DNA of 64,000 nt from Verpa conica. Its lineage: Eukaryota; Ascomycota; Pezizomycetes; Pezizales; Morchellaceae. The notes under the pieces are model-generated. The model was not told the DNA's origin and did not search any database. It saw only the letters and a list, made by a program, of their open reading frames with translations. The position numbers and the translations under genes were made by a program. Below, in pieces: positions 12,301-25,340 of this stretch (position 1 is the stretch's first letter; each line of letters begins with the position of its first letter). Where the stretch lies: NCBI GenBank assembly GCA_033030425.1, contig JAUFSD010000025.1, forward strand, positions 930,001 to 994,000, in the 5' to 3' direction.

Positions 12301-12329
12301 TAACTTAAGAAGGATCCTTCATGTCTGCC

Positions 12330-12443
12330 TACATAGCTACCCAAGGTCCTCCACGTTTGCCTACTCCCCATGTACATCTGCCTACCCAAGATCTCCACGT
12401 CTGCCTACCCAAGGTTCTCCACGTCTGCCTACCTAAAGTTTAC
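12330..12443 (+). repeat. Degenerate ~24-bp tandem repeat
   Basis: Four to five imperfect copies of a unit like CTGCCTACCCAAGGTCTCCA occur in succession. The short open frame across them is a by-product of the repeat, not a gene. Confidence 0.6.
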
Positions 12444-13461
12444 ATCAGGGCATCTCTAATCAACCAAAGGAACCGAGATATGAAGTGTTCTACGTCAATC
12501 TAGCAACTGCAGATCGCTGGTGCAAGTTGAATACCACAGTTAGAGCATTATCCCTTCATGCATCGATCGCAACTGTTACGTTTGTTTGTATATTGACACA
12601 CGCTAGCAGACTCAACCACGCATATGTGGCGACAGGCTCGGAATCGCGCCAGCGGGTTTATGCCACAACTCTACTCCCCCAAATCATTATAAAATACAGA
12701 AAATAAATAGCCAATAACTGTATATTCTACTATCCCCCTGAATCGCTACACTATGACTCGTAAATTATCGTGAAATTAGAATTTTTAAGCAGAAGGGTAG
12801 ACAAGAACCGCTAAATCCAAAACATTTACCCCTAATTGTTTGAAACTTGAGACTGCCTACAAATATTCTTAATAGTCTTCCTTAATTTCTTAATTCACTT
12901 TCACTTTTATCTCCCAACTTTCTACCGGGAATATGGAAAGAAACACCAGAGACCTCGCTCCTATCTGACTACAAAGTCATCAGCCCTTTCAGTTGAGATT
13001 TATCGACAGACTGCCTAAAACTCAATCTTACGAGTCTAGTATGTTCTAATTTTAACCAAATTTATAGATTGGTAAATTTTACTAGATACTAACCAGTACT
13101 CAAAGACTACGATTAACAACTTCTTCGACTGCTTCCTACAAGCCCCAGCTTTATCTGGGCTCATCCGACCCTTGATTAAGTTAAAGTGTGGTAGACCTCT
13201 AATTCCAGTCTAGTATATATAGTTGGTAACTTTAGCAATCTATTTCTAATCTAAAGAAAACACCTACTGATATTCTACAAGGTTTACAGACCATAGCTTT
13301 GTTTTTCTCTAGTAACAGAACGGAAGAAGTCTACCATATACATACACCCCCGCATATACCTTCACCGAGACTAGTGTATCTCACCGTACTATACCTCTCA
13401 AACACTACCCGTAAAACCCACCATAGCTCGAATATCGATCATACGAAACATCCTAGAAAAC

Positions 13462-13951
13462 ATGTCTAATGATCTAGAGCAATTCCATGACGGGCTACGT
13501 TTCAGGGCCGCTCTCAAAGCTATAGATAAGATTCATGCCATGGTTCAAGTTGCAGGGTTTACCAAAGATGTAATACAAACTACTTTCTTTTCAACTTGAG
13601 TTAAATCATACTAAAGCTTACATAAACTTCTAGGTTTTTGCCAATGTTGTGGTTCTCGAACAAGGGATTAATGAATCAGAAGTCTATCGTGCTGGAATTG
13701 GAATGAACGTAGTGGCTATATCGGAAAACCTCTGGGGGATAAAAAATAAAGACCGCTGGTATGATATCGTACCTAAAGAAACATTCCAGAGGGTACGAAA
13801 CATGAGAAATAATGTTAGTCACCATTACGGACACGCCGAAAAGATGGTCGATTGGCACGATCTGTGGGAGTATATTGCGAATGATCGCGATATTCTTATC
13901 CCACAGCTCAGAAGGGCTGTTGAACAGGCAGAAATCTCACTTAACGTATAA
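13462..13951 (+). CDS. HepT-like HEPN-domain protein (prokaryotic toxin family) with an intron
   Basis: Exons 13462-13569 and 13634-13951 (64-nt intron, phase 0, donor GTAATA, acceptor TCTAG) encode 141 residues, the usual size of HepT/DUF86 proteins. The helical layout matches that family: an N-terminal helix pair, a segment resembling the family's NLEIIGEAA region (AGIGMNVVAISENL, residues about 56-69), then RNNVSHHYG. This last segment contains the HEPN signature RX4HXY as Arg94, His99 and Tyr101. In bacteria this motif forms the RNase site, and its tyrosine is the residue modified by the MntA antitoxin. The downstream part (DLWEYIANDRDIL) also fits the family. The partner-type gene, a minimal nucleotidyltransferase, lies 4.9 kb downstream on the same strand. 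An intron and the absence of bacterial-type neighbours argue for a resident fungal gene rather than contamination. The family call rests on motif and layout; activity is inference. Confidence 0.72.
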
Positions 13952-15045
13952 CTAAGATGTTTGTCGAGGACGCGTCGTCATGGGGGTTGGGCTTTTTGTT
14001 TCTCTGTTTATTTCTTATTATTTCTTATTTTTACTATATTTTCAGAGATTGAGGCGCAGTTCTATACATAGCGTGGGATACTCTGCGCAGTCTTGTTTTT
14101 TTTTCTTTTGGGAGATCGACACCTTTGGATGTTTTTCAGGCCCTTGCAAGCTTGACATACATGCAACCTTTCAAGTCAATCATTGGGTTCTGGTTTAGGG
14201 GTGGCTTATCATGGGTTTCAGTTACTTCATTTTGTTTTCTTCCCTTATTTTAAAACTTGCATTATGAAGCAGTATACGTAAGCTTTTAATTCTATGTTCT
14301 TTGTGAAAGCACGGGCGCGAGGAACAGGGTGAATATTTGATAATATGCCTGGAGGAGGGAGGTAATCCCGACCTCATATAGATCGACCGTTATCGGCCAT
14401 ACTCAAACGGCTATTCTATTGACAGCTGTTGAAGCCCCCTCATGTAATCGTGGCGGGGTGTATGCCAGTATCTCTCCGCGTGCCTGTTACAAATGATAAC
14501 TAGTCGTAGAAGTCTTACACTAATATAACCAAAGTAAGGCACATCTCTATATAAGCCTAAGTAAGCGTATCTAATGAACCATTGATTAAGCATGAACCTT
14601 TACTTTTCATCATGATTTATGTTGATTCACAATTGCATTTACGCGATAACCACTGTACACCAGGAACCAATCGGAGTGAAGCCATTGTTCCAGCAAAACA
14701 CAACAAAACAATCATGAATAACTAGAATAAGATAGAGTTATCATTTCAGGGGTATTTCCCCATGCGATTTAAGTGTCGTGTAGGTGCATATGGTAGATGA
14801 GGTTCTAAATCAGATAGGGCTTGGTTCAAAATAGCGCCAGTTTACTAGCTAGAAACAGTCTGTATATGTCTATGTGATAATCGAAATCTTGAGCGACTAG
14901 ATCTCACTGGCCATAGTAATATGATTCGCAGTCAAAAATATTTCTAGAGTTAGCACCTGACCTTAATACATATTATCTTGGTTGTATGGACCGGAGTGAC
15001 AGCGGCTAGTCTGAGCTAGGGTTGAGACCTTAGTTACCACCTGAG

Positions 15046-15083
15046 TACTCGCGACAGGCAATATATACCCGGAAATGCAGGTC
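15046..15083 (+). repeat. Dispersed 38-bp repeat, copy 1
   Basis: Matches 17242-17279 at roughly 30 of 38 positions (TACTCGCGACAGGCAATA... against TACTCGTGGCAGGCAATA...), same orientation. Probably the remnant of a larger decayed element. Confidence 0.5.
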
Positions 15084-17241
15084 TCTGGTAGGGAATACAT
15101 ATTGGATGCGGAGACCTTTCTGTAGATATGAGCCGCCGTAAAAGGCTGGAGAATCGGGGGCTGTGGCAAAGACCGTTGACGGTACGTGGCCCAAGGGACC
15201 CCGCAACAGGCATTAAGAACCTGAACGTGCCGTTCTTATTTCCACCAATTAGTAAGGATGATTTACTCGCTAGAGGTATTGACTCCAATAGAAACCATTG
15301 TTGTGAATAATTGCATGTTCCGGTTTTTTATGCCTATCGCGGGTAGCTGCAGGATATTGCGTAAGAGGTCGATCTAGTAACATCAAGTATATAGGGATAT
15401 ACTCTATATATTACCTATCAGAAACACCCAAATTCATTGCTGAAATCTATGATAAGATCAAATACATAATGCTACCCTACAAAGGAGTCGGCCCTACATA
15501 GTAGGTGAAGTGGGGTATAGTTCAAGCCTACAAACTCCCGTTCTAACCAATGTTAGGTCATGTGAGCCTTGTTCTCGTACATAAATGGTTACATTTGAAA
15601 ATTGGCTTCCAACGCACTATATCACAAGACGGTTTTACACTCTTTTTCTCCTATCAAAGTCCGATCGCTTTGTAGGATTGACGTCGGGACTATCTTCGTC
15701 TAAAATTTTACTTACATCATACTAGTCCTCAAACCAGTGAGGCCTCGTGATATGGAAAAAAGAAACCGGTTATACATATGCAACTTGCTTTTTCGGGTCT
15801 CTGCTTTTTATTTTTACTTTTAGTATCTAGGATGCGCGGCAACCGATCACAAGTACTAATTTAAATAATATAACCCGTCACTCTAGCAAAAATACTTCGA
15901 CGCTTTAATTACGCACGTAGTTTCACACGGATATTATATATACCCTAGCATTCGAATCTAGCTATGTAGCTACTCTTTGATTTCAATTAACTGTTCTACT
16001 GGGAAAAATTAATATTTTCTATTTACGGTCAATCTCTCTCATAACAGAAATATATAAGTGTGACTAGATACACTGCTAGGTCGTATACATGTAGTACATA
16101 GATACATATATTTGTAATACCTCGCTCAATTGGGGGTCACTTTTAAATTACTTGATTGATAAATCAAATTAAACCCCCATGAAATGCCTAGACCTAGCTA
16201 GTCGTTGCCCACTGATTTATATCACAAAATGGCCTTACTAGTACAGTACAGCTATTATATGATTTCTATTTTATAGCGCGGGGGAGCACTAAAAACGCGC
16301 AAGGCTGTATGTGCACGTACGGATGCAACTGATTAATTAAATACACACCACATAAACACTCGAATTGCAAACAGGTAGTAATAATCACTAGAATTCTTGG
16401 GCCCTTAAGACTGGTTGGCTATATATCATAGGAAACTCTCAATTTTAATAATTATACAACCTTAATCGCTCCCCGGTGCGTATGTAAGTCGGGTACATCC
16501 TAAGATAATATAAGAAGCACGTAACTATTCTGCAGATATGCATAATAATGAGTGCAACTTGCCAAGAAATACCCCTAAATTAAATTTCTTTTATCACACT
16601 GCCTGATATAAAATTCCCTCGCTATAATACAGTGTTCTTATTTGGTGCTGCTTATTGGCTCTCGGGTGCTCCGAGCCTTGAGCGGAGCGGAAATCGAGTG
16701 AAAGTAAGGCGAACGACACGAACCCAATTTTATACTACCAAACTCAAGTCTTAGATATCTTCGTACTATATTAAGGCTGATGTTAAGACTACCTCTGTTA
16801 GTTCTCATATCGCTGCCTTGAAGTCATGCTTCATAGGGGGGTAAACCGCTTCTAGCCTGACATCGGTTGCCATACAGCTGCCTAGACACGCCTCCGCACC
16901 AAACCCCGAGCCAACAGATTATTCATGTTACCTTGCGCTTTAGACAAGTAGATACCCTTCTAAGTAGATATAGACCACTATACTCAGGCAAGAAGAATCT
17001 AAACATGCAAGCTGCAAGCAGGGGCTTAGTATGCAAAATTTCCACACCAGTGCATATCAGAACTAGTCTTTGCCACAGAATCTCATATCCACATTCTCCT
17101 TGCCTGGGTGAGTGCTAGATAGGCTTCGCCAAAGGATAACGATCAAACAGTATCTGGATATCTACCTCGGCCTGCAAATTTACTTCTCCGTTAGAAAATG
17201 TGTCTTCGAAACAGTGGCATGCGCTGTGTCTTTTAACTGTT

Positions 17242-17279
17242 TACTCGTGGCAGGCAATAAATACCTGGAAATACAGGTG
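17242..17279 (+). repeat. Dispersed 38-bp repeat, copy 2
   Basis: Second copy of the repeat at 15046-15083, in the same orientation, 2.2 kb downstream within the same gene-free gap. Confidence 0.5.
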
Positions 17280-18854
17280 AGTACTCTAACAAAGGGACAG
17301 ATATGCTTTGCACAGAAATGCTTTGCACAGAAAGGCCCCTGTACTTAATAGAACCTATAAATTTCCGAGTACTTATTTCTTGTCGCGAGCACTAGCTACT
17401 CATAAGATGTAATACACCTTATAGGACCTCGATTACATATACTCCAAGGACAGCTATTCGCTAGATTTCGCCCTGCAGGGGGGTAAACCAACACACTGAA
17501 TTCTGAAATTAGCTAATAGCACAGAATAAAAAGTGGTCTTGCAGGGGGAAAAATAACACTCCCTATTACGGTATCTCGGAAACTCTTGCTATGAAACCTA
17601 TAAAGCTCAGCGGTATCCGGTCCATGCTTGATTCCAACCCGCCTACAGCTCCCGGTAGAAATTTGCCGCCAGGAAAAAGCCTTTTGTTGGACTTCTTGGT
17701 TATCGGCGAGGGCCTACCAGTGCTCACCAGGTATATGTACTTTCTCGGTAGGGGTCAGCTCCAACCAAATTCCCTGCTCCAAAAGCTGCTACCGCCACAT
17801 AGGCGCTAGAGATATGCAACCATGCATGCATACCAACGGGAGTATAAGATGAAATACAGGGTCCTGCAAGGTGTTTAGCCTACACATCGAAAGACCTGCC
17901 TGAAAAAAAAGGTAGTTGAGTTCTGTTAGGATACCGTATATTCTATACCTTTTTGTAAAAACTAGAAACCGTTAAGCAGAACCGCGAGTGACCACAAGTG
18001 AATGTAGTGACATGTACGCTTAATTGGGGTGGCAATAATGCTAAATATATTCCTAAGACCAGTTGCTATCGCCACCGGTATAGGTGTAGGCAATCGAAGC
18101 GATCCTGTGTACCGTTCTTGGCCTTGCAGGCAATATTTATTAGGAAGCATATGAAATTATGTCATATTTACCCTTCTGTCATTCTTTAGGTAGATGTGGC
18201 TCTATGAGTCACAAAATAACCTTTTATTGTGTTTTCCACTCGTAGGGAGGTATCTGAATTCACAGTTAGTAGTTTAGAAGGACTGAGATTGTTGACCCGA
18301 AATAGCCTTTCTTAGCCTATTTTAATTAGAACAAAGCAACATTTAAACCCACCCAAAAACCCGACATGAAGATTTCGCCATAATATACGTAACCAGCGGA
18401 AGCTCTCGGCATTACGAGATTGGCTCATCAAACTCCTAAGTAATCAGTGGCTGTAACCAAAATCTGTCTTAGGAAATTCCTTTTTCCGGCTACTATAGCT
18501 ACATATGCAGAGTATAATATGTATGTAGGTACGCTACTCTAGCCGTCAAGCGTCTCCGGAATCCGGTGATGGGGAGCGCCATGTCTTTTCTACGAGGTCA
18601 CTTTATAGACTCGTGTAATCATGCTAATCTATCCCCGGTAGGAAAAAGATTGCTGTTCGTGATGTAAAATGTGATAATGGTGGGGGTCTCGAAGTATCGC
18701 TCGCAATCAATCAACTTCTAGTTGGTTGGATAGGATAACCGATAACGCCCCTATGCTAAGGAAATTATATAGTGCTCTCTGTCAATGCCAAAATCTGTAA
18801 ACCTGGCTTTACATCTAAGCCCACACCACCAGCTCAACAACCTTGTTATTCCTA

Positions 18855-19817
18855 ATGAACAAGATTTACACCAATCGAAGTCAGAACATTAAAGACCTTA
18901 AGATTTCCTCTGAGGAGGCTTTATCTAGGCCTGAATTCAGCAATATCCTTTGGATTGGAGTTTTCGGTTCCTTTGCTCGGAATGAACAAACAGACAAGAG
19001 CGACGTTGATATTATAGTGGTCGAAAAATCTGACGTTGAAGATGTGGACCTACCGTTGGGTTTTTGGACGCTCGAAGATTTGCTCCCACGAGTGTGGTGT
19101 AGGCCCATTGATGTTATCAGGATCCTCAAGCGCGAGCTACGCGGTTGGATCTCTGTACACGCGCTGCTGACTTCTCGCACTCTTTATGGAGACGCCCAAA
19201 GTGAAGAGGTTCTGCAGCTGCGTCTAAAGGCTAAAGAATATCTTGATTATGGTCGGAGGACCTTTGAAGAGGTGGATAAGAAGATTAGAGCGCTGAAAAC
19301 GAAGGCAGACAATATTGGAGCTCAGGTATGTCGCATGTCTTCGCCCTCCAGTTTCTCAATAAAATAAACTGATTTTTCGGGATGTTCTCCCTTTCAGAAG
19401 TTTAAAGACTCTCGATCGGATCAGGAGTCGATTCGAGAGGATCTCTTCGAACTCTTGACGTGCTTTGAGATTGAGCCCGTTTGGCACCCGATCCACGAAG
19501 GCTTTTGGTCAACTATCATCCAGGCATCGGTTGAAATCAAACGAATCGTCACCGTAGAGAACGAAAATCCCGAACGCATATGGGATATTGTCGCAAACCC
19601 CTCACCCAAAAGCATCCATAACCTTGCGGTAAGGTTGAAAAAATTCGTATTCCCGAGCTTCGAGGAAATTGAAAAACGTATAGACCTTGCAAAAAGGCTG
19701 GAAGAGCGTATAGTCCTTGCGGCAGAAACAGGCGACGATATAGGAGGGCCTCCAGTGATGGTGGAGAAGCCTTCTGGGGGGGCAGTCGCCAAGAGGATCA
19801 GATGTATCATAACATAG
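18855..19817 (+). CDS. MntA-like minimal nucleotidyltransferase with C-terminal helical domain (2 exons)
   Basis: Exons 18855-19325 and 19398-19817 (72-nt intron with GTATGT donor, CTGAT branch and TTTCAG acceptor, phase 0) encode 296 residues. The N-terminal domain carries the exact MNT signature GSX10DXD: Gly38-Ser39, then Asp50 and Asp52 in GVFGSFARNEQTDKSDVDII. A third acidic residue, Asp86 in RPIDVI, occupies the position of the remaining metal ligand in the DNA polymerase beta fold. In bacterial HepT-MntA systems this enzyme transfers AMP groups from ATP to the tyrosine of the HEPN toxin's RX4HXY motif. The MNT domain fills about residues 25-115. The remaining ~180 residues are charged and helical, unlike the short bacterial MntA, and could be a substrate-binding or HEPN-like domain; I cannot assign it. 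The upstream in-frame TTG is not a likely eukaryotic start, so the ATG at 18855 was chosen. A HepT-like gene lies upstream on the same strand. Confidence 0.78.
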
Positions 19818-22800
19818 GTGAACCTATTTTGTGCGGCTTTGTATTACGACGGTCGAAAATACGTTATAGCGGAAGTGGTACGTTAGTTTAGTATTGAATA
19901 GATTTTAAGTCTCTTTTTGTAATAGAGCTACTTGTATACGACCTTTATGGTGTAGCCGACTCTTTTAAACTCCATTTAGGTGATCCAGTATTCCAGCCTT
20001 GTCAGCGTAAAAGGTGTCATGCTGGGCAGCGGGGATTCCACTACTAGATCTGTTTCTGGAAGTGGAGAGCCTGCTCCAGAGCCTCCTTAAAGGTGTCAGC
20101 TTCAGTTTCCAGTGGCAGAAAAAGTGTCTAGAAGGGGGGGCTACAGAGCTGATATAGTCAAGTTGGTGGTACAAATCATCGGGGAGAGAGTGTCCTCCGG
20201 ATCTACCTAACGGCATCCGTAGCTGCCAAGCCCGAAGCGCTTAATTTAGGGGAGTTATTTTATAGGAGGGTGTGACCTGTCAGAATTAGTTCTCTAGGTC
20301 TGTTGATAATTATGCATTAGTTCCAGGTGATCGTGGGCTTGCGAAACGAAGTTGCTACAGTGTTTGTGCAAATGACACAACCACCAGGACGGCAAGCCAT
20401 TACCGACGAGAAAATCAACTATACTAGGTACAAGCATTTGTGTTCGCGGCGGAGAGGACTCTGTCTGGTTTAATAACTCCCATATTTGGTTACCTAACGA
20501 CTTTGGTACTAGGCATTGTTTTTAGCTATAACACAACCTCACGAACATTTGATCTATAATTAGGCAAAGGGATTTGCAAACCCTTAACTGGAGGAGGCTG
20601 ACCAGGGTTACATGATATTTGGGCATCTCCTCCACAATAAAAATTCTCTATGCACTTGACGTGTACATATATATGCACGATTGTTCGACCTTTGACTAGA
20701 CAACGCAAAACAACGCACCAAACCTTATCCACCTTGTGCGGCCCGAGAGTTTACCAAATAGCAAAAGGAAAAAGCTACATAGAGTAAATAGCTCACCTCG
20801 GTTTCTCCGCCTCCTGTCGCTCCGGGCACCATTCCCGGCCCTATTTTCACTTATCGTTTGACAAAACTACAGCATAACCTACACGTATCTCATGCCCCAC
20901 GAACAAAATAACATACATGCATATACACGTACTAATGAAAAACACTAATGGAGACCCTATGAGGTTCCTTCAGATCTCAAGAGCGGCTCACTCAAAGACA
21001 AGCAAGGACCCCTCAAAAATTCTATTGGGTCGAAGTTCGGTTGAAATAACTACTCGGCAGATTGCCGAAGGTGCCCCGCTTTTATAGATTAAATAACCTA
21101 TAAAGACCCCTGGAAGACTACTAGCCTACTAGCTAGTTTAGGACTCAGGTTTGTCGTTACATGCTAGATACAGGCGACTCTCTATGAGAATACGGTCGGA
21201 ACCGAGAATTGCAAACAATACAGTGAGAATATTCCTATAAGAAAGGTGTTCTAGCCGGATCTGGAAGTAATTATTCCAGATATAGTCTAGTGGGGCGTTT
21301 TAAGGGGCTACCTACTAAGAATATTGTTATAAATAATATTATTATAGTTGCTGTAGTCTCGACTCCAGAACCGTCATTTTAGTACTAATGCAAGAACTTT
21401 CAGCCTTCGGCCGGACTCCTCTTACTCAAAGACAGACATCCATAGTAAATACATATCTATATAGCAGCATTAGAAGAAACCTGCTCTCCCCTTCTCCTGT
21501 TTCTCATCCTTCCCTCCCTCCAATGAGCCGACCCATATTTGGGCTTTCCCGAGCTGGGCAGTAGGAAATATTTGCCCGGGCCAAATAGTTCTTCTTTGGG
21601 CTCCTATTAAATAAATTGGGGGCGGGCTAGGCTGGGCTGGACCGGGCCGGCGCCTTTTTGTCTGGGCCTGCCATTGGAAGGCCTCCCCCCTCCCTCTAGT
21701 ATCGCTCGCTAGCTAGTCAGCCGCCCCTGTCGAGCACTTATAGTAACCCCGGCATTAACCGATATCCCCAATGTCCCCCCTACTATATAAATACTCTTAT
21801 TAGTATCTTCCTTTATAGGTAGCTAGGATTAATTCCCGCTAGGTTTAGGGCTAGCTGCTTGGTCGAGGCCGAGGTCAAGGTAGAGATTAAGGTAGAGATA
21901 GAGATATATGTAGAAGGGTAGAGGTAGATGTTGAGAGTTTCCTGCTATATTTAAGGCTTATATACTGCTTTCTCAAGCCCTTATATCCTGCTGAAGCAGA
22001 TACGTCATTAGGGACCTGAATACAAATGAAGTCACTAGTGGCTCCAGAGCAGAACCTGTTTCCGTAGTGAAACAAGATCAACAAAAACCTAAAAAATACA
22101 CCAACCAAATCGCTTTAAGTACACAGTCTATATGCAAGTTATCTCTATCCCTTAAGGCGGTAAAAAATGGTAACAGCTAGCCATGTCTTTGGTCCAGTAA
22201 AGAGTGTTTTTTGGAGTAGTTTCCCCTAACCCTTCCCCTAACCCAGAAAACCGGTCAGACCCTGATTGGTAGGAGGCCAAAAACCCATACGCACTATCTA
22301 GTCTATCCTACTGACATAGCGATAATTTCAGCCTCCACAGAAATGGGGCAGCAATGACACGATATGGGATATACTTATTAGATGTGTTCCTAAGTATTGC
22401 GACATTATGGCTCAGTGACGGTTCTACCATACTTCTGAATTCATAAGAAATGACTCGATTTAAAGGGAGGGTATTGTTAGATTAGATTCTTTTTTATTTA
22501 TATCAAAACGTGCTTGAACACTCTTGCTATATACAGAAGTACCACATCGACTAACCCGCGCTTAATGCATGTACTATGATTAATATATTCATTTTTGGCC
22601 CGCGCTTAATTAACCCCCTCCCTACATAGAGTAAAGAGCCACACCTTCCTAAAACTAAAGCAAGCATCCCTATCCCCGATTAGATAAAAAACTTACAACA
22701 AATCAAACAAGCGTACTCTCCCCCTTCACGCTTTTCACTCTTGCTACTCGTTTCTCAGCTCCTCCTATATTGCCTTTCTCCCCTGTCGTTAATTTTTTCT

Positions 22801-25340
22801 ACTCCATTTACTTCCTCTTTCTTCTAGCTTAGTGATCTATACCATATCCCCAGCGATACCGTAGTAGAGGTTTTATATAGTATACAGAGTTAACATAAAC
22901 CACTAGAGGTGTATGCCTTCTCGGAGCTACCTACTCTATATATACCCTGCTCCTCGGGGTTAATTCCTCTATCAACCTTTGCATCTATACCTACTCATAT
23001 ACATGCGTAGTACCTTAGCAGGGGTGACCTTTTCAATAGAACATTTGCCGTGGAATCTATCGGCTGGTGCAGGAGGGTTTTTCATGCCAGCGTCACCTTT
23101 TGGGGGGAGTTCTGATGATGACACGCTCCCTGAAAACATATATAATTATTGGTACCATGACTTCTCTCGCCAAGAATAGACCACAATCACTGCATCACTG
23201 TTTGGTATCAGAGCTTTATTTGTAGCCTTTGTAAGTGTTTCACTTGCCAGGGTGGGTCGACTACAACTTACGAATATATGCACTAATGTGCAACGTATAG
23301 ACATAATTATTGTTCATCCCCCTAAACATACGCTTAAAAAGACAGATTCAGAAGTATTTACTAGCCCTTGGTATAGTATATGGTATCAAGTAGATTTACT
23401 AGGGGAGAGGACTCGAATGTCGATTAGCGGCATATACTTTCTGGTAACATACAAGGGTATTCGGCCGGTAGGTATCTATGGGATTAAGCATTAAGTACCT
23501 ACTAATAATATTTTATATAATCAGTCGCTACGTGTAATATGCGTATTATGGGCTCCATAGAGTCATAACATACATATACCGATCCCCAGCCCGGGAATAT
23601 TGCCATCTGATAGTATATAGAGACCGATTTAATAGACAAAGTCCCTCTAAGTATCATATCAAGTAACCAATAAATCTACTCCCACTCGCTCTCTACCTCA
23701 CAATAGCTATCTTAAGCGCGGGTTTGTATATGTTCTTCATATTTCTACATAGCTAGGATTTTACTCCTAGGTTCTTCAAAGCCGCGGCGATACGTATGTA
23801 AGCAAACATACAGTACCAAAAAGAGGGGTGGACTGTGGGGGTCAGTAGTACGGTGCTCGCGCCAATACGCTAGTGATATGGGAGGAACACGGTATTGGTA
23901 TAGTAATCAACCTCAGATACTAATCTAATTTGGTATTTGCGACTAAATCCCGTAGTGTTATGGTAGTAAATTCACCCCGTTTCTCTTATACTGTAGGTCT
24001 CCTTCTCGTGCTCACCCCAGCGTCTCCGTGACGTATATAAAACATAGGTAAACGATATTAAGGGCGGAATATTGCCTCTGGGAGTACCTTCACAGATGAG
24101 TAAAGCTACTGTAATTGGCGTCGGTTGTGCAATGCAATCATCCGAGATTAATTCCATATGGGTACGTACGTATATATCCCGTCTGATCATTTCCGCTCAA
24201 GACGCGCCTTAAGAAACTTGAGCCACGGCTAGACTTAAGAATCCAACAAAAGGGGGGGAGGGTAGAAAAAAAGATTGACCTGAGCAGACTCTCTATGAAA
24301 ATACAGCCAGGGGTAGAGGACTTCCTAGGATTAAAGGCTAGGTTTAGACACGCATCCACCAGGACTCGTTCCCTCCCTCTCCATTCAAGAACTCAAGAAC
24401 ATTCCTATAACTTGGGCTGCCTCTGCCGAGGTGGCCTTTATAAGCTATACTTGATGAGCCGAGATAGATCAACCCGTCCGGAATATGGCACACTGAGCTC
24501 AAACACCTATGATCACCTATGAACCAGTCTTGTGCGAACCCAGTCACATGAACATGAATAACCATTCACTTTATGAACTTCGGCTCGACGCCTATTCCTA
24601 ACCAAACAATACCTCTACGCGTTCGATCGCCACAAGATAACACCATAGCCAGACATCTACCAGCCGTATCGGACCCATACCGTGGTCTTTTAATCCACAA
24701 TCCAATCGGAACCAATAACCCACTTTTGCACGGATATCACGCCGATTTCGGTTTATCGGCACCACATATGAGTTTTGAGCCGGCGAGGGAGGTTAGGGTT
24801 ATCTTTCTACCAGTTCAGCTGACATGACTGGTTAATACCACATGATTTCGCACTCTTTTTCTTTCCACTTCACCTGGGGCGCTTACGCAAGCGCACAAGT
24901 GGCTGCATCGACGGAGAACCCCCTTCTGACCTTTACAGCTGTGTATGCTATATTTAGGGCCTATGAAGAGGTGTTTATCGCCCACTGAGGCGGGCGGGCG
25001 GGGGCCTTGAAACCTCCGATGCAGCATGCGGGATCAGATACCTTGGACAGCGGGTATGAACCAACGTCTTGGGTGGAAGAGGGTTAGATATAAGCCAACT
25101 CACCACTCCCCTCTCTTTCATCTCAATTCAGTTTCTTCTTTCAACTCACATTGTCGCCGGCCGGTCTGTGGGTTAATTTATTCATTCACTTTGATTGTTG
25201 CACATCTGCGGTTGCCTTCAGCTCACCGGAAAACCCTACATAAGCTATCACACACCGCACCGCACCGCACCACAACACTCCACGTATCATCGCACCCCTC
25301 TTCCTCCTCCTCCTCCTCCTCCTCCACAAACAAACACACA
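19818..25340. other. 5.5-kb gene-free region
   Basis: No frame shows a family motif or a convincing splice structure. The segments around 21170-21230 and 24280-24400 share short blocks (GACTCTCTATGA.AATAC and GA.ATTCCTATAA), suggesting two decayed copies of one repeat. CCCGCGCTTAA occurs near 22556 and 22600 and inverted near 23713. The last ~250 bases hold pyrimidine-rich and TCC-repeat DNA just upstream of the HeLo gene, typical of a fungal promoter/5' leader. Confidence 0.45.

Larger units (their letters stand above)
8867..13461. other. 4.6-kb gene-poor, AT-rich region
   Basis: Only short unsupported frames occur. I noticed a 78-bp hairpin at 9231-9308 and a degenerate tandem repeat at 12330-12443 (listed separately). 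There are no tRNA boxes, no long TIR pairs and no family motifs. Base composition suggests decayed repeat DNA. Confidence 0.5.
13952..18854. other. 4.9-kb gap between the HepT-like and MntA-like genes; no gene recognised
   Basis: AT-rich DNA with only short frames. A degenerate dispersed repeat occurs at 15046-15083 and 17242-17279 (pattern TACTCG.G.CAGGCAATA followed by a variable tail), with a partial third match near 18126. These suggest old repeat insertions, which may explain why genes that are adjacent in prokaryotes are separated here. No intact TIR, LTR or transposase was found. Confidence 0.5.

Noticed and set aside
12321..12503. 60-codon frame across the 12.3-kb region
   Set aside because: It translates a degenerate tandem repeat and is not a gene.
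13462..19817. HepT/MntA-like genes as bacterial contamination or misassembly
   Set aside because: Both genes contain introns with fungal splice signals and lie in the same AT-rich repeat context as the rest of the window; no bacterial neighbours or ribosome-binding sites are present.
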